From positions 75,287 through 139,286 of the forward strand of contig CAKQMS010000003.1 in the NCBI GenBank assembly GCA_934254985.1: DNA of 64,000 bases, in the 5' to 3' direction. A program made the translations under genes and the position numbers. The notes under the pieces were generated by a model, which saw nothing but the letters and a program-made list of their open reading frames with translations, did not search any database and was not told where the DNA came from. The stretch comes from an uncultured Prevotella sp. (GTDB taxonomy: Bacteria; Bacteroidota; Bacteroidia; Bacteroidales; Bacteroidaceae). Shown one piece after another: positions 35,310-46,838 of this stretch; the stretch's first letter is position 1, and each line of letters opens with the position of its first letter.

Positions 35310-35312
35310 TAC

Positions 35313-35759
35313 TTAGATAATAGTTGTGTTACCACCCAATGCTTTAATAGCCTCTTCTGCAGTCTTAGAGAATGCGTTAGCTTCAACGTCGATCTTAGTT
35401 GTCAACTGACCGTTACCAAGAATCTTAACGAGAGCCTTGCTGTTAGCGATGCCAGCAGCTACGAGCTCAGCCAAGCCAATCTTTGCATATCCCTTAGCCT
35501 CTGCGAGAGCCTGAAGAGTAGACAAGTTAACAGGAGTATATTCCTTGTGGTTGATATTCTTGAATCCACCCTTTGGAATACGACGCTGCAAAGGCATCTG
35601 ACCACCTTCGAAACCTATCTTTCTCTTATAACCAGAGCGTGCCTTAGCACCCTTGTGACCACGGGTAGAAGTACCACCGAGTCCAGAACCTGTACCACGA
35701 CCGATACGACGTGTAGAGTGTGTTGAGCCAGCAGCTGGTTTCAAATTACTTAATTTCAT
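35313..35759 (-). CDS. rplO: 50S ribosomal protein L15
   Basis: 148 residues with GSTHSTRRIGRGTGSGLGGTS near the N-terminus and FEGGQMPLQRRIPKGGF. Late assembly protein of the large subunit; directly precedes secY as in the spc operon. Confidence 0.98.
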   Translation of the reverse strand: MKLSNLKPAAGSTHSTRRIGRGTGSGLGGTSTRGHKGAKARSGYKRKIGFEGGQMPLQRRIPKGGFKNINHKEYTPVNLSTLQALAEAKGYAKIGLAELVAAGIANSKALVKILGNGQLTTKIDVEANAFSKTAEEAIKALGGNTTII

Positions 35760-35781
35760 AATTTCTGAATTTACTTGTTAA

Positions 35782-35958
35782 TTATTCAACTACTGTAACC
35801 AAATGGTGAACCTTACGGATCATGCCACGTGTGCTTGGAGTATCCTCAACCTCAACAACCTGAGAAATCTTCTTAAGACCGAGCGCCTCGAGAGTACGCT
35901 TCTGGTCGATAGGAGCTCCAATCTTGCTCTTAATCTGCTTGATTTTTATTGTTGCCAT
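35782..35958 (-). CDS. rpmD: 50S ribosomal protein L30
   Basis: 58 residues from MATIKIKQIKSKIG (35958). Five codons upstream a further Met exists, but it lies almost on the rpsE stop and is not shared with the family. The typical L30 pattern RTLEALGLKKI...RGMIRKVHHLV is present. Confidence 0.95.
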   Translation of the reverse strand: MATIKIKQIKSKIGAPIDQKRTLEALGLKKISQVVEVEDTPSTRGMIRKVHHLVTVVE

Positions 35959-35973
35959 TGTATAAACCTCCAA

Positions 35974-36486
35974 TTATCCGTTAAACACTTTATCCATGCT
36001 TACACCACGCTCACCAGCGATAGTGTATGCGTCACGCATCTGAGCCAAAGCCTTAATGGTAGCCTTAACAAGGTTGTGAGCGTTTGATGAGCCCTTAGAC
36101 TTAGCGATCACATCCTTAACACCTACACTCTCAAGAACCGCACGCATAGCACCACCGGCCTTAAGACCAGTACCGGCAGCAGCAGGCTTGAGAAGTACCT
36201 GAGCACCACTGAAAGCAGCCTCTACTTCATGAGGAACAGTACCCTTGAGAACAGGAACCTTAACGAGGTTCTTCTTAGCAGCTTCGGTACCCTTAGCGAT
36301 AGCAGCTGTAACTTCACCTGCCTTACCAAGACCGTAGCCGATAACACCGTTACCGTCACCTACAACGACGATAGCAGCGAATGTAAAGGTACGACCACCC
36401 TTTGTAACCTTAGTTACACGGTTGATGGCTACCAAGCGATCTTTCAATTCAGCGTCACTATTTACTTTAACTTTATTCATTGCCAT
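35974..36486 (-). CDS. rpsE: 30S ribosomal protein S5
   Basis: 170 residues. [22 protein letters not shown] is the S5 dsRNA-binding segment, followed by [17 protein letters not shown]. It affects decoding fidelity. Start may be Met1 or Met3. Confidence 0.97.
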   Translation of the reverse strand: MAMNKVKVNSDAELKDRLVAINRVTKVTKGGRTFTFAAIVVVGDGNGVIGYGLGKAGEVTAAIAKGTEAAKKNLVKVPVLKGTVPHEVEAAFSGAQVLLKPAAAGTGLKAGGAMRAVLESVGVKDVIAKSKGSSNAHNLVKATIKALAQMRDAYTIAGERGVSMDKVFNG

Positions 36487-36495
36487 AATCGTTTA

Positions 36496-36840
36496 TTAGA
36501 AATTAAGTCCACCTTCGCGTGCACCGTCAGCGAGTGACTGTACACGACCGTGATAAAGATAACCATTACGGTCGAAAACAACAGACTCGACACCAGCAGC
36601 CTTAGCCTTTTCAGCCAAAAGAAGACCAACCTTCTTAGCCTGCTCTGTCTTGTTCATCTTTTCAAAACCGAGTGAAGAAGCAGCAGCGAGAGTAACACCT
36701 GCCTTATCGTTGATAACCTGAGCGTAAATCTGCTTGTTAGAGCGGAAAACGCTGAGACGTGGACGCTCTGCAGTTCCAACGATCTTTTTACGGATGCGGA
36801 ACTTTATCTTAATTCGTCTTTCTATTTTATTAAATGCCAT
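36496..36840 (-). CDS. rplR: 50S ribosomal protein L18
   Basis: 114 residues binding 5S rRNA with L5. [21 protein letters not shown] and the end [23 protein letters not shown] are canonical. Confidence 0.97.
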   Translation of the reverse strand: MAFNKIERRIKIKFRIRKKIVGTAERPRLSVFRSNKQIYAQVINDKAGVTLAAASSLGFEKMNKTEQAKKVGLLLAEKAKAAGVESVVFDRNGYLYHGRVQSLADGAREGGLNF

Positions 36841-36860
36841 AATTGTAATCTTAATTAAAA

Positions 36861-37433
36861 TTATTTAGCTGAAGCTGACTTACCAGACTTTCTGCGGATG
36901 ACCTCACCCTTGAACAGGATACCCTTACCCTTGTAAGGCTCAGGCATACGGAAAGAACGAATTTTAGCACAGATGAGTCCAATCAACTGCTTATCGCAAG
37001 ACTCGAGAGTGATCTGAGGATTCTGGTTTCTCTCAGATTTTGTCTCAACCTTAACCTCCTTAGGCAATTCCAAGAAGATTGGGTGAGTATAACCGAGAGA
37101 GAACTCAATGAGGTTGCCCTGGTTTGAAACACGGTAACCAACACCTACGAGCTCCATTTCCTTCTTGTAACCCTCGCTAACGCCAACAACCATGTTGTTA
37201 ACAAGCGAACGATAAAGACCATGGAAAGCCTGCTTCTGCTTTACATTAACAGGACTGTTCTCGTCGATCTCGAATGTTATCTGACCGTCATTGAGGTTGA
37301 ACTTGATAGAAGGGTCTATCCACTGTGAAAGTTCACCCTTAGGACCCTTTACATTTACAACGTTTGTATTAGCATCGAAGTTAACTGTAACTCCAGCTGG
37401 TACACTAATTGGCAATTTACCTATTCTTGACAT
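36861..37433 (-). CDS. rplF: 50S ribosomal protein L6
   Basis: 190 residues from [15 protein letters not shown] (37433); an upstream Met at 37448 abuts the rpsH stop and is not family-typical. The C-terminal signature PEPYKGKGI is present. It binds near the GTPase centre of the 50S subunit. Confidence 0.97.
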   Translation of the reverse strand: MSRIGKLPISVPAGVTVNFDANTNVVNVKGPKGELSQWIDPSIKFNLNDGQITFEIDENSPVNVKQKQAFHGLYRSLVNNMVVGVSEGYKKEMELVGVGYRVSNQGNLIEFSLGYTHPIFLELPKEVKVETKSERNQNPQITLESCDKQLIGLICAKIRSFRMPEPYKGKGILFKGEVIRRKSGKSASAK

Positions 37434-37448
37434 ATTCAAATCCTCCAA

Positions 37449-37844
37449 TTAATAAACGTAGCAAAGAACCTCACCACCAATCTTAAGAGAAGCGGCTTCC
37501 TTGTCTGTCATTACACCTTGAGACGTAGATATAATTGCTATACCGAGTCCGTTGATAACACGTGGCATGTCCTTGTAACCAGTGTACTTACGGAGACCTG
37601 GTGTAGAAACACGCTTCAAGCCCTTGATGGCGTTCTGCTTAGTAGCAGGGTTGTACTTAAGAGCGACCTTGATAGTACCCTGAGGACCATCCTCGAGGAA
37701 CTTGTAATTCAAGATGTAACCCTTGTCAAAGAGAATCTTAGTGATCTCTTTCTTCAAGTTTGACGCAGGAACTTCAACAACACGGTGATGAGCCATGATT
37801 GCGTTTCTGAGTCGAGTCAGATAATCTGCTATTGGATCTGTCAT
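37449..37844 (-). CDS. rpsH: 30S ribosomal protein S8
   Basis: 131 residues with DPIADYLTRLRNAI at the start and ISTSQGVMTDKEA near the end. Primary 16S rRNA binder; in E. coli also the spc operon repressor. Follows rpsN after 57 bp. Confidence 0.98.
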   Translation of the reverse strand: MTDPIADYLTRLRNAIMAHHRVVEVPASNLKKEITKILFDKGYILNYKFLEDGPQGTIKVALKYNPATKQNAIKGLKRVSTPGLRKYTGYKDMPRVINGLGIAIISTSQGVMTDKEAASLKIGGEVLCYVY

Positions 37845-37901
37845 AAAAAAAAGTTTAATTAATCGGGACTACCCCGACAATATTAAAAAATAAAATAAAA
37901 A

Positions 37902-38204
37902 TTACCAGCTTGCTTTCTTTACTCCAGGAATGAGACCTGCTGAAGCCATCTCGCGGAACTGAATACGAGAGAGACCGAACTGGCGGATATATCCTTTTGG
38001 ACGACCAGTGATCTTGCAACGGTTGTGCAAACGTATTGGATTAGCGTTCTTTGGGATTGCCTGAAGCTTACGAGCAGCCTCGTAAGCCTCAGCAGGATCC
38101 TGAGCAGTAGCAATAATCTTCTTTAGAGCTGCGCGCTTTTCAGCGTAACGAGCAACAAGTTTCGCACGCTTTACCTCGCGAGCTTTCATTGATTCTTTTG
38201 CCAT
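37902..38204 (-). CDS. rpsN: 30S ribosomal protein S14 (zinc-independent form)
   Basis: 100 residues. The conserved [26 protein letters not shown] is present. There are no CxxC zinc pairs and the length is that of the long C-minus type. Located 11 bp after rplE. Confidence 0.97.
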   Translation of the reverse strand: MAKESMKAREVKRAKLVARYAEKRAALKKIIATAQDPAEAYEAARKLQAIPKNANPIRLHNRCKITGRPKGYIRQFGLSRIQFREMASAGLIPGVKKASW

Positions 38205-38215
38205 ATCTCTTTTCC

Positions 38216-38764
38216 TTATTTAGCGTTCTTGAATGGGAGTCCAAATCCTTTGAGGAGAGCGAAACCTTCCTCGTCGGTCTGTGCAGAAGTCACGAATGTG
38301 ATGTTCATACCCTGGATACGATCGATCTGGTCGAGGTTGATCTCAGGGAAGATGATCTGCTCACTTACACCGAGAGTGTAGTTACCACGTCCGTCAAACT
38401 TGCTCTCGATACCCTTGAAGTCGCGGATACGAGGAAGAGAAACGCGAACGAGCTTCTCAAGGAATTCATACATGCGCTCACGGCGAAGAGTTACCATAAC
38501 ACCGATAGGCATCTTCTTACGAAGCTTGAAGTTAGCGATATCCTTGCGAGAATATGTAGCTACGGCCTTCTGACCAGTGATAGCTGTCATCTCGTTGATA
38601 GCAACATCGATAATCTTCTTGTCCTGTGTTGCGTCGCCAAGTCCCTGGTTGATAACGATCTTCTTCAAGACAGGAATCTGCATTGATGAAGAATAGTTGA
38701 ACTGCTTCTGCAGTGAAGGAGCGATAGTCTCCTTATATACTTTCTTTAACTGTGCTGTATCCAT
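38216..38764 (-). CDS. rplE: 50S ribosomal protein L5
   Basis: 182 residues; 5S rRNA binder at the central protuberance. [17 protein letters not shown] and [17 protein letters not shown] are canonical. Its ATG overlaps the rplX stop by one base, implying coupled translation. Confidence 0.98.
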   Translation of the reverse strand: MDTAQLKKVYKETIAPSLQKQFNYSSSMQIPVLKKIVINQGLGDATQDKKIIDVAINEMTAITGQKAVATYSRKDIANFKLRKKMPIGVMVTLRRERMYEFLEKLVRVSLPRIRDFKGIESKFDGRGNYTLGVSEQIIFPEINLDQIDRIQGMNITFVTSAQTDEEGFALLKGFGLPFKNAK

Positions 38765-39081
38765 TACTTGATTTCCTCCCCAGACTTTTTAGCGATGCGT
38801 ACTACCTTCTTGCCCTCACGCTTGATAGCGATACGAGTAGCCTTGCCACTCTTAGGGTCAATGAGACTCAAGTTAGAAATGTGGATTGGAGCTTCCTGCT
38901 TTACGATACCACCCTGAGGGTTCTTAGCTGAAGGCTTAGCGTTCTTAGAAACAATGTTGATACCCTCAACGATTGCGCGCTGCTCTTCAACCAAGACCTT
39001 GAGTACCTTACCAGTCTTGCCCTTATCTGAGCCTGTCAAAACGATAACTGTATCGTCTTTCTTTATATGTAACTTACTCAT
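38764..39081 (-). CDS. rplX: 50S ribosomal protein L24
   Basis: 105 residues with the KOW motif [20 protein letters not shown]. Assembly initiator of the large subunit. One-base overlap with rplE. Confidence 0.97.
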   Translation of the reverse strand: MSKLHIKKDDTVIVLTGSDKGKTGKVLKVLVEEQRAIVEGINIVSKNAKPSAKNPQGGIVKQEAPIHISNLSLIDPKSGKATRIAIKREGKKVVRIAKKSGEEIK

Positions 39082-39100
39082 TACTTGTTGTTGTTAAAAA

Positions 39101-39466
39101 TTAGAGAACCTCAGGTGCCAAAGAAACAACCTTCATGTTTACTGCACGGAGTTCACGAGCAACAGGACCGAAGATACGGCTACCACGGAGCTCACCTGCG
39201 TTGTTAAGCAGTACACAAGCATTGTCGTCGAAGCGGATGTAAGAACCATCAGCACGACGGATTTCCTTCTTTGTACGTACGATCAAAGCCTTTGATACTG
39301 CACCCTTTTTCAAATCACTTGATGGGATAACGTTCTTGACGGATACGACAATAACGTCACCAACACTTGCATAACGGCGACCGGTACCACCGAGAACACG
39401 GATGCAGAGAGCCTCACGTGCGCCACTGTTATCACATACTGTAAGTCTTGATTCTGTCTGTATCAT
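39101..39466 (-). CDS. rplN: 50S ribosomal protein L14
   Basis: 121 residues; [20 protein letters not shown] and the usual end [16 protein letters not shown] sequence ([12 protein letters not shown]). Lies at the subunit interface. Two bp after rpsQ. Confidence 0.98.
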   Translation of the reverse strand: MIQTESRLTVCDNSGAREALCIRVLGGTGRRYASVGDVIVVSVKNVIPSSDLKKGAVSKALIVRTKKEIRRADGSYIRFDDNACVLLNNAGELRGSRIFGPVARELRAVNMKVVSLAPEVL

Positions 39467-39468
39467 AA

Positions 39469-39726
39469 TTACTTAGCCTTTTCGATAATTTGTACTAATC
39501 TCCATCTCTTAGTCTTAGAGAGTGGACGTGTCTCCATGATCTGAACTGTATCGCCGATGTTAGCTTCGTTCTTCTCATCATGAGCATGATACTTCTTTGT
39601 CTTCTGGACAAACTTACCATAGATTGGGTGCTTCTCCTTGAACTTAGCAGCAATAACAATGGTCTTGTCCATTTTGTTACTGATTACGACACCCTGTCTT
39701 ACTTTTCTTAAATTTCTTGTTTCCAT
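39469..39726 (-). CDS. rpsQ: 30S ribosomal protein S17
   Basis: 85 residues from [20 protein letters not shown] (39726); a Met three codons upstream is possible but less typical. OB-fold 16S binder, with [17 protein letters not shown] near the end. Confidence 0.96.
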   Translation of the reverse strand: METRNLRKVRQGVVISNKMDKTIVIAAKFKEKHPIYGKFVQKTKKYHAHDEKNEANIGDTVQIMETRPLSKTKRWRLVQIIEKAK

Positions 39727-39737
39727 CTCGACCACTG

Positions 39738-39932
39738 TTATTTATTAAGTTCTCTTTGGCGGAGTTCTGTATTCATACGAGCGATATCGCGACGTGTCTT
39801 CTTAATCACAGAAGTATCAGCGAGAGGAGAGATGTTGTGGTTGAGCTTCATTTGAGCCAACTCACCCTTTTTATTCTCAAGCTTCTCTACCAAATCCTTG
39901 GTTTCGAGCTCTTTAATTTCATTAATCTTCAT
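39738..39932 (-). CDS. rpmC: 50S ribosomal protein L29
   Basis: 64 residues, helical hairpin, with [14 protein letters not shown] and [13 protein letters not shown]. It lies at the exit tunnel near the trigger factor site. Three bp after rplP. Confidence 0.96.
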   Translation of the reverse strand: MKINEIKELETKDLVEKLENKKGELAQMKLNHNISPLADTSVIKKTRRDIARMNTELRQRELNK

Positions 39933-39935
39933 AAA

Positions 39936-40364
39936 TTAAGCGTTTTTATCGAAATCACGTCGTACGACAAACTTAGTTTTAACTGGCAGTTTCTGAGCTG
40001 CGAGGCGAAGAGCCTCTTTAGCAACATCGAAACTTACACCTTCTACCTCAAAGAGGATGCGTCCTGGAGTTACAGGAGCAACCCATCCTGCAGGATCACC
40101 CTTACCTTTACCCATACGGACATCAGCAGGCTTACGAGTGATTGGCTTGTCAGGGAAGATACGAATCCAAACCTGACCTTCACGCTGCATGTAGCGGTTT
40201 ACGGCAATACGAGCTGCCTCAATCTGGCGGCTGTTGATCCATTTAGCCTCAAGTGTCTTGATACCGAAAGAACCGAATGCCAATTGTGTACCTCTGTGGG
40301 CGTTGCCTTTGTTGCCGCGTCCGTCTTGAGGTCTTCTATATTTAACTCTTTTTGGCTGTAACAT
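39936..40364 (-). CDS. rplP: 50S ribosomal protein L16
   Basis: 142 residues; [44 protein letters not shown]. It organises the A-site tRNA and peptidyl-transferase region. Follows rpsC by 15 bp. Confidence 0.98.
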   Translation of the reverse strand: MLQPKRVKYRRPQDGRGNKGNAHRGTQLAFGSFGIKTLEAKWINSRQIEAARIAVNRYMQREGQVWIRIFPDKPITRKPADVRMGKGKGDPAGWVAPVTPGRILFEVEGVSFDVAKEALRLAAQKLPVKTKFVVRRDFDKNA

Positions 40365-40379
40365 TGTAGCTTCTTACTT

Positions 40380-41114
40380 TTAACGGTTATTGTTTCTACG
40401 ACGATTACCACGGTCACGACGGCCATTGTTGTTATTGTTGCGGCCACCGTTCTGCTTCTCCTGTGCAAAGTTTACAGTAAGGTCACGCTTTCCGTAAACC
40501 TCACCCTTGCAAATCCAAACCTTGATACCGAGGAGACCTACCTTTGTCAAGGCTTCAGCCTGGCAATAGTCGATATCTGAGCGAAGTGTATGAAGAGGAG
40601 TACGTCCTTCCTTATACATTTCCTTACGTGCCATTTCGGCACCATTCAGACGACCACAGATTTGGACTTTGATACCCTCTGCTCCAGCACGCATAGTGTT
40701 CTGGACTGCCATCTTAATGGCGCGACGGTAAGCGATTTTGCCTTCAACCTGGCGAGCGATGTTATTGGCTACAATATTAGCGTCCAATTCTGGTTTCTTT
40801 ACTTCGAAGATGTTGATCTGGATTTCCTTATCGTAGAGCTTCTTCAACTCTTCCTTAAGTTTGTCAACATCCTGACCACCCTTACCAATGACGATACCCG
40901 GACGGGCTGTGCAAATAGTGATGGTAACGAGTTTCAAAGTACGCTCGATGACGATGCGAGAAACGCTTGCCTTAGCAAGGCGCTCGTTAAGATACTTACG
41001 GATTTTCTGATCCTCTACGAGGTTGTCTCCGAAGTTCTTACCACCGAACCAATTAGAATCCCAACCACGGATAATACCCAGTCGGTTGCTTATAGGATTA
41101 ACTTTCTGTCCCAT
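40380..41114 (-). CDS. rpsC: 30S ribosomal protein S3
   Basis: 244 residues. KH domain with [14 protein letters not shown] and the C-terminal S3 domain [14 protein letters not shown] sequence. It ends with an added low-complexity tail rich in Asn, Arg and Gly (about residues 218-244) that E. coli S3 lacks. Part of the mRNA entry helicase. Confidence 0.98.
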   Translation of the reverse strand: MGQKVNPISNRLGIIRGWDSNWFGGKNFGDNLVEDQKIRKYLNERLAKASVSRIVIERTLKLVTITICTARPGIVIGKGGQDVDKLKEELKKLYDKEIQINIFEVKKPELDANIVANNIARQVEGKIAYRRAIKMAVQNTMRAGAEGIKVQICGRLNGAEMARKEMYKEGRTPLHTLRSDIDYCQAEALTKVGLLGIKVWICKGEVYGKRDLTVNFAQEKQNGGRNNNNNGRRDRGNRRRNNNR

Positions 41115-41122
41115 TCTACTTA

Positions 41123-41527
41123 TTATTTTTCGTCATTAGTTTTGGTATCTACATAGAGAGTCACGTGATTGCTGCGCTTACGGATTCTGTAACCGCGTCC
41201 CTGTGGAGCTGGACGCATGCGCTTCATTGTGACACCTTCGTCAACGAAAACTCTACTTACATAGAGTTCGCCGTCTTCGGCCTTGCGGTCGTTTTTCTGT
41301 TCCCAGTTATTGATAGCTGAGCGAAGAAGTTTCTCAACATCTGCTGCAGCGTGTTTCTTTGAGAATCTGAGTACTCCGAGGGCGCGGTTAACTTCCATAC
41401 CACGGATCATGTCTACAACGTAGCGCATCTTACGTGGAGAAGAAGGAACGCCAACGAGCTTGGCAAAGTACAAATTTTTGCGGGCTTCCTTAAGTTTTTC
41501 AGCCGCTATATGTTTTCTTGCTCCCAT
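41123..41527 (-). CDS. rplV: 50S ribosomal protein L22
   Basis: 134 residues. Its extended loop lines the exit tunnel ([23 protein letters not shown]). [14 protein letters not shown] near the start is canonical. Confidence 0.98.
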   Translation of the reverse strand: MGARKHIAAEKLKEARKNLYFAKLVGVPSSPRKMRYVVDMIRGMEVNRALGVLRFSKKHAAADVEKLLRSAINNWEQKNDRKAEDGELYVSRVFVDEGVTMKRMRPAPQGRGYRIRKRSNHVTLYVDTKTNDEK

Positions 41528-41558
41528 TATTTTTCTTAATGTTTAAATGGTTACCCGT

Positions 41559-41825
41559 TTACTTTCTGTTACCAGAGTGACCACCGAAGCGACGAGTTGG
41601 AGAGAATTCTCCGAGCTTGTGTCCTACCATGTTCTCTGTAATGTAAACAGGGATGAATTTATTTCCGTTATGAACTGCAACAGTGTGTCCCACGAAATCA
41701 GGTGAGATCATTGATGCTCTGGCCCAAGTCTTAACAACTGTCTTCTTGCCGCTCTCGTTCATTGCGAGAATCTTCTTCTCAAGAGATACGTTGATATATG
41801 GACCTTTTTTAAGTGAACGACTCAT
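41559..41825 (-). CDS. rpsS: 30S ribosomal protein S19
   Basis: 88 residues; [38 protein letters not shown] and [13 protein letters not shown]. Located on the 30S head with S13. Confidence 0.98.
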   Translation of the reverse strand: MSRSLKKGPYINVSLEKKILAMNESGKKTVVKTWARASMISPDFVGHTVAVHNGNKFIPVYITENMVGHKLGEFSPTRRFGGHSGNRK

Positions 41826-41835
41826 AATTTATGCT

Positions 41836-42663
41836 TTATTTTTTGTTAGCTCTTTCAATAATATACTTGTTAGAAAGCTTCTTAGGTGCACGAGTCTTGA
41901 GACCCTTAGCGTAGAGACCCTTACGTGAACGTGGGTGACCTCCAGACTGACGTCCTTCACCACCACCCATTGGGTGATCAACAGGGTTCATAACAACACC
42001 ACGGTTGTGAGGACGACGTCCCAACCAGCGTGAGCGACCAGCCTTACCAGACTGCTCAAGTGCGTGGTCAGAGTTACCTACACTACCTACAGTAGCCTTA
42101 CAAGCAGATAGAATCTTGCGTGTTTCTCCTGAAGGGAGTTTAATAACGCAATAGCTACCCTCGCGAGAGGTCAACTGAGCAAAATTACCAGCCGAACGAA
42201 CCAACAAAGCACCCTGTCCTGGACGCAACTCAATGTTGTGAATTACGGTACCTACAGGAATGTTCTGAAGTGGAAGAGCATTACCTACCTCAGGAGCAGC
42301 TTCAGCGCCTGACATAAGAGTTGCACCTACTTGCAGTCCGTTAGGAGCAATAATATAACGTTTTTCACCATCAGCATAGTAAAGAAGTGCAATGCGAGCC
42401 GAACGGTTTGGATCGTACTCGATTGACTTTACTACAGCTGGAACACCATCTTTCTCTCGCTTGAAGTCGATAAGACGATACTTCTTCTTGTGACCACCGC
42501 CAATGTAGCGGACTGTCATCTTACCGGTGTTGTTTCGACCACCGGTAGAACGCTTTCCGTAAACGAGAGACTTTTCTGGCACGGATGCAGTAATCTCCTC
42601 GAACGTGCCAATAACTTTGTGTCTTTGTCCCGGTGTAACGGGATTAAATTTGCGTACTGCCAT
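41836..42663 (-). CDS. rplB: 50S ribosomal protein L2
   Basis: 275 residues; [22 protein letters not shown] and the strongly conserved [17 protein letters not shown] near the peptidyl-transferase centre. Between rplW (5 bp) and rpsS. Confidence 0.98.
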   Translation of the reverse strand: MAVRKFNPVTPGQRHKVIGTFEEITASVPEKSLVYGKRSTGGRNNTGKMTVRYIGGGHKKKYRLIDFKREKDGVPAVVKSIEYDPNRSARIALLYYADGEKRYIIAPNGLQVGATLMSGAEAAPEVGNALPLQNIPVGTVIHNIELRPGQGALLVRSAGNFAQLTSREGSYCVIKLPSGETRKILSACKATVGSVGNSDHALEQSGKAGRSRWLGRRPHNRGVVMNPVDHPMGGGEGRQSGGHPRSRKGLYAKGLKTRAPKKLSNKYIIERANKK

Positions 42664-42668
42664 TTTAT

Positions 42669-42965
42669 TTATTCAATATTGCTGTAAAAATCGATTGATT
42701 CACCCTCTTTAAGGGTAACGATTGCTTTCTTGAACGAAGTCTTCTGTCCCTTTACGAGACCTGCCTTAGTGTAGCGTGCCTGACGCTTGCCAGCATAAAG
42801 AAGAGTGTTCACATCTACTACATTAACTTTGTAAAGACTCTCAACCTCAGCCTTGATTTGGAGTTTGTTAGCCTCTGGACGTACAATGAAGCCATAACGA
42901 TTAGACTTCTTGTCTGTAATCTTGGTCATCTTCTCAGTGACCAATGGTTTGATGATATATGCCAT
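42669..42965 (-). CDS. rplW: 50S ribosomal protein L23
   Basis: 98 residues; [17 protein letters not shown] start and [14 protein letters not shown]. Docking site for trigger factor and SRP at the tunnel exit. Confidence 0.97.
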   Translation of the reverse strand: MAYIIKPLVTEKMTKITDKKSNRYGFIVRPEANKLQIKAEVESLYKVNVVDVNTLLYAGKRQARYTKAGLVKGQKTSFKKAIVTLKEGESIDFYSNIE

Positions 42966-42984
42966 AAATCTAATTCTCCTTTAA

Positions 42985-43614
42985 TTACTTGGTTAAGATC
43001 TTATCAATTGTCTCGAGAGAACTTTCAGCAATGATTACAGCGTCAGCATTCAAAATTTTATACGTATTGATGTTTGCTGCACCCATTACCTGAGCCTCTT
43101 TCAAATTGCGAGCTGACAAATATACGTTTTTATCCTCAGTTGGCAAAACTACGAGCACTTTCTTGCCCTCGACTTTAAGATTTTTTACAATGTTTAAGAA
43201 ATCTTTAGTCTTTGGAGCCTCAAGAGTGAAATCTTCTACTACGATAATACCATTCTCCTTAGCCTGGTAAGAGAGAGCTGATTTACGAGCAAGAATATTT
43301 ACTTTTTTGTTAAGCTTCTGACGATAGTCACGTGGCTTAGGACCGAATACGCGGCCTCCACCTACGAGTACTGGAGAATTGATATCACCACGACGAGCGC
43401 CACCGCCGCCCTTCTGACGACCGAGCTTGCGAGTAGAACCGCTCATCTCGCTTCTTTCCTTAGACTTAGCTGTACCTTGACGCTGGTTAGCGAGATACTG
43501 CTTTACAGCGAGGTAGAGAACGTGTTCGTTAGGCTCAATACCATAGATTGCATCGTTGAGGGCAACCTTTCTTCCGGTCTCCTGACCGTTTATGTTCAAA
43601 ACACTAACTTCCAT
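42985..43614 (-). CDS. rplD: 50S ribosomal protein L4
   Basis: 209 residues with the tunnel loop [23 protein letters not shown] shortened as usual for the family. In E. coli L4 represses the S10 operon; here the fusA-rpsJ gap holds a hairpin that could serve such control. One-base overlap with rplC. Confidence 0.97.
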   Translation of the reverse strand: MEVSVLNINGQETGRKVALNDAIYGIEPNEHVLYLAVKQYLANQRQGTAKSKERSEMSGSTRKLGRQKGGGGARRGDINSPVLVGGGRVFGPKPRDYRQKLNKKVNILARKSALSYQAKENGIIVVEDFTLEAPKTKDFLNIVKNLKVEGKKVLVVLPTEDKNVYLSARNLKEAQVMGAANINTYKILNADAVIIAESSLETIDKILTK

Positions 43615-44228
43615 TATTTCTCAATTAAAACAGTTGAACCTTTGCATCCAGCGAAAGAACCCTTAACGATAAGAAGGTTCTGCTCTGGAATAACCTTTAA
43701 CACCTGAAGATTCTGAGTAGTTACGCGGTCGCCACCCATCTGGCCACCCATGCGCATACCCTTGAATACCTTTGCTGGGTAAGAACAAGCACCGATAGAT
43801 CCCGGTTTGCGTGCGCGGTCGTCCTGACCGTGAGTGCTCTGACCTACACCGCCGAAGCCGTGACGCTTAACAACACCCTGGAAACCCTTACCCTTAGAAG
43901 TACCAACAACGTCTACAAACTTAGCGTCGTTGAAGATTTCAACTGTAATGGTATCACCGAGGTTATACTCCTCGTCGAACTTGAACTCGGCCAAGTGCTT
44001 CTTTGGTGTTGTGCCGGCTTTCTTGAATACACCCATCATTGGCTTAGTGGTGTTCTTCTCTTTAGCCTCTTCGAAACCCAACTGAACGGCGCTATAACCG
44101 TCTTTTTCTACAGTCTTAACTTGGGTTACAACACAAGGACCAGCTTCGATAACAGTGCACGGTACGTTCTTACCGTCGGCACTGAAAACGGATGTCATTC
44201 CGATTTTCTTTCCTAATAATCCTGGCAT
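43614..44228 (-). CDS. rplC: 50S ribosomal protein L3
   Basis: 204 residues; [13 protein letters not shown] start and [17 protein letters not shown], the L3 loop reaching toward the catalytic centre. Early assembly protein. It overlaps rplD by one base. Confidence 0.98.
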   Translation of the reverse strand: MPGLLGKKIGMTSVFSADGKNVPCTVIEAGPCVVTQVKTVEKDGYSAVQLGFEEAKEKNTTKPMMGVFKKAGTTPKKHLAEFKFDEEYNLGDTITVEIFNDAKFVDVVGTSKGKGFQGVVKRHGFGGVGQSTHGQDDRARKPGSIGACSYPAKVFKGMRMGGQMGGDRVTTQNLQVLKVIPEQNLLIVKGSFAGCKGSTVLIEK

Positions 44229-44278
44229 TTCAATAAAATTTTAAAATGATTGATTTTGTTTTTGTGAGATAATTGTTA

Positions 44279-44584
44279 TTATACCTTGATTTCAACTTCA
44301 ACACCTGAAGGCAACTCAAGCTTCATAAGAGCGTCTACAGTCTTAGCTGTTGAGCTGTAGATGTCGATCAAACGCTTGAAATCTGAAATCTGGAACTGCT
44401 CGCGTGACTTCTTGTTAACGAAGGTTGAGCGGTTTACGGTAATGATGCGCTTGTGAGTTGGCAATGGAATTGGTCCACTTACGATAGCGCCAGTAGCCTT
44501 AACGGCCTTAACGATTTTCTCAGCTGACTTATCAACCAACATGTGGTCGTAAGACTTCAGCTTAATTCTGATTTTCTGACTCAT
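44279..44584 (-). CDS. rpsJ: 30S ribosomal protein S10
   Basis: 101 residues from [14 protein letters not shown] (44584); a Met two codons upstream is also possible. [11 protein letters not shown] and [15 protein letters not shown] are typical. Also known as NusE in antitermination. Confidence 0.97.
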   Translation of the reverse strand: MSQKIRIKLKSYDHMLVDKSAEKIVKAVKATGAIVSGPIPLPTHKRIITVNRSTFVNKKSREQFQISDFKRLIDIYSSTAKTVDALMKLELPSGVEVEIKV

Positions 44585-44623
44585 TGTCAATTAAGTTGAT
44601 TTAAATAATTATTGTTTTATGAA

Positions 44624-44667
44624 GTGGGGTACGTCAGATAAGAGTCATTCGCTACCTGACGCCCCAT
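44624..44667. other. Bulged hairpin in the fusA-rpsJ gap
   Basis: On the minus strand TGGGG and CGTCAG pair with CTGACG and CCCCA, the second side carrying a two-base TA bulge. No T run follows, so it is not an ordinary terminator. Position just ahead of rpsJ fits an S10-operon leader structure. Confidence 0.55.
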
Positions 44668-44699
44668 ATCATGTTGTTTGTATGCTTTAAGCAATGTTA

Positions 44700-46814
44700 T
44701 TAGAGGAGCTCGGCGTGGCCGTTAACCTCTTCGAGAACTGCCTTAGCAATGCTTGCTGACAGTGGCTCGTGGTGATCGTACTCCATAGAGCTTGTTGCAC
44801 GACCAGAAGTGATTGTACGGAGGGCGGTTACATAACCGAACATCTCTGCCAATGGAACCATAGCCTTAACGATACGTGCACCGCTACGAGCCTCTTCCAT
44901 ACCCTGAACCATACCACGACGCTTGTTCAAGTCACCGATTACATCACCCATGTTCTCCTCTGGAGTAACAACCTCTACCTTCATGATAGGCTCCATGAGG
45001 GTTGGCTTAGCCTTAGGACAGAGAACCTTGAATGCCTGGTGAGCAACGAGCTCAAATGACAACTGGTCAGAGTCAACTGGGTGGAAGCTACCATCAGTAA
45101 GAGTAACCTTCAAGCCAGTCATTGGGAAACCACCGAGAACACCGTTCTTGAGGCAGTCCTTGAATCCCTTCTGTACAGATGGGATGAATTCCTTAGGCAC
45201 GTTACCACCCTTAACCTCGTTGATGAACTGCAAGTCGTCCTCTTTGTAGTCTTCGTCCTTAGGACCGATAGTAACATCGATACAAGCGAACTTACCACGA
45301 CCACCAGACTGCTTCTTATATGTCTCACGGCTCTGAGCTGTGCCCAAGATAGCCTCCTTGTAGTTAACCTGTGGCTTACCCTGGTTACACTCAACCTTGA
45401 ACTCACGCTTCAAACGGTCGATAATGATATCGAGGTGAAGCTCACCCATACCAGAGATAATGGTCTGACCACTCTGCTCGTCGGTACGAACGGTGAAGGT
45501 TGGGTCCTCTTCAGCAAGCTTAGCAAGACCGTTATCGAGCTTAGCGATGTCAGCCTGGCTCTTTGGCTCAACTGCGATAGAGATTACGGTATCAGGGAAT
45601 GTCATTGACTCCAATACGATTGGGTTGTTCTCATCGCAAAGAGTATCACCAGTACGGATATCCTTGAAACCTACACCTGCGCCGATATCACCTGCGTCGA
45701 TTGACTCCATAGGAATTTCCTTGTTAGAGTTCATCTGGAACAAACGGCTGATACGCTCCTTCTTGCGTGAACGTGGGTTGTAAACATAAGAACCAGCAAC
45801 AACCTTACCTGAATAAACGCGGAAGAATACCAAACGTCCCATGAATGGGTCGGTAGCAATCTTAAATGCGAGAGCTGAAGTAGGAGCATCCTCAGAAGGC
45901 TTACGATCTTCCTCTTCGTCAGTATCAGGGTTTGTACCTACGATATTCTCTGTATCAAGTGGTGAAGGCAAGAATGCACATACATAGTCAAGAAGTGGCT
46001 GTACACCCTTGTTCTTATATGAAGAACCGAGAAGCATTGGAGTAAGCTCCATAGAGATAGTACCCTTGCGGATAGCTGCGATAATCATATCCTCAGGAAC
46101 CTCCTCACCCTCGAGATAAAGCTCAGCAAGCTCATCATCGAAGTTAGCTGCATTCTCAAGCATCTTATCGCGCCACTCCTGAGCCTCGTCAACGAGGTCA
46201 GCAGGAATTTCCTCTACGTCATACTCAGCACCCATTGTCTCGTCGTGCCAAAGGATAGCCTTCATCTTAATAAGGTCAACAAGACCCTTGAAGTTTTCCT
46301 CTGCACCGATAGGAATCTGAATAGGGCAAGGATTTGCACCAAGGATGTCCTTCATCTGCTGTACAGTCTCAAAGAAGTCTGCACCAGAGCGGTCCATCTT
46401 GTTTACGTAACCGATACGTGGTACATTGTACTTGTCAGCCTGACGCCATACAGTCTCAGACTGTGGCTGAACACCGTCGGCAGCTGAATAAGTAGCAACA
46501 GCTCCATCAAGAACACGGAGTGAACGCTCTACCTCAGCAGTAAAGTCAACGTGTCCCGGAGTATCGATCAAGTTGATCTTATAAGAGTTACCCTTATAGT
46601 TCCAGTTACAAGTTGTAGCAGCAGAGGTAATAGTAATACCACGCTCCTGCTCCTGTGCCATCCAGTCCATGGTAGCAGCACCATCATGAACCTCACCGAT
46701 TTTGTGAGTTTTTCCTGTATAGAAAAGGATACGCTCAGAAGTTGTTGTCTTACCGGCATCGATGTGAGCCATAATACCGATATTACGAGTCAAATGTAAA
46801 TCGCGATTTGCCAT
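44700..46814 (-). CDS. fusA: Translation elongation factor G
   Basis: 704 residues; GTPase with [23 protein letters not shown] and NKMD. Domains II-V follow to the usual C-terminal [17 protein letters not shown]. It drives ribosomal translocation. 24 bp after rpsG, as in the str operon. Confidence 0.98.
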   Translation of the reverse strand: MANRDLHLTRNIGIMAHIDAGKTTTSERILFYTGKTHKIGEVHDGAATMDWMAQEQERGITITSAATTCNWNYKGNSYKINLIDTPGHVDFTAEVERSLRVLDGAVATYSAADGVQPQSETVWRQADKYNVPRIGYVNKMDRSGADFFETVQQMKDILGANPCPIQIPIGAEENFKGLVDLIKMKAILWHDETMGAEYDVEEIPADLVDEAQEWRDKMLENAANFDDELAELYLEGEEVPEDMIIAAIRKGTISMELTPMLLGSSYKNKGVQPLLDYVCAFLPSPLDTENIVGTNPDTDEEEDRKPSEDAPTSALAFKIATDPFMGRLVFFRVYSGKVVAGSYVYNPRSRKKERISRLFQMNSNKEIPMESIDAGDIGAGVGFKDIRTGDTLCDENNPIVLESMTFPDTVISIAVEPKSQADIAKLDNGLAKLAEEDPTFTVRTDEQSGQTIISGMGELHLDIIIDRLKREFKVECNQGKPQVNYKEAILGTAQSRETYKKQSGGRGKFACIDVTIGPKDEDYKEDDLQFINEVKGGNVPKEFIPSVQKGFKDCLKNGVLGGFPMTGLKVTLTDGSFHPVDSDQLSFELVAHQAFKVLCPKAKPTLMEPIMKVEVVTPEENMGDVIGDLNKRRGMVQGMEEARSGARIVKAMVPLAEMFGYVTALRTITSGRATSSMEYDHHEPLSASIAKAVLEEVNGHAELL

Positions 46815-46838
46815 TGTCTTTTTACCTAATTAAATATA

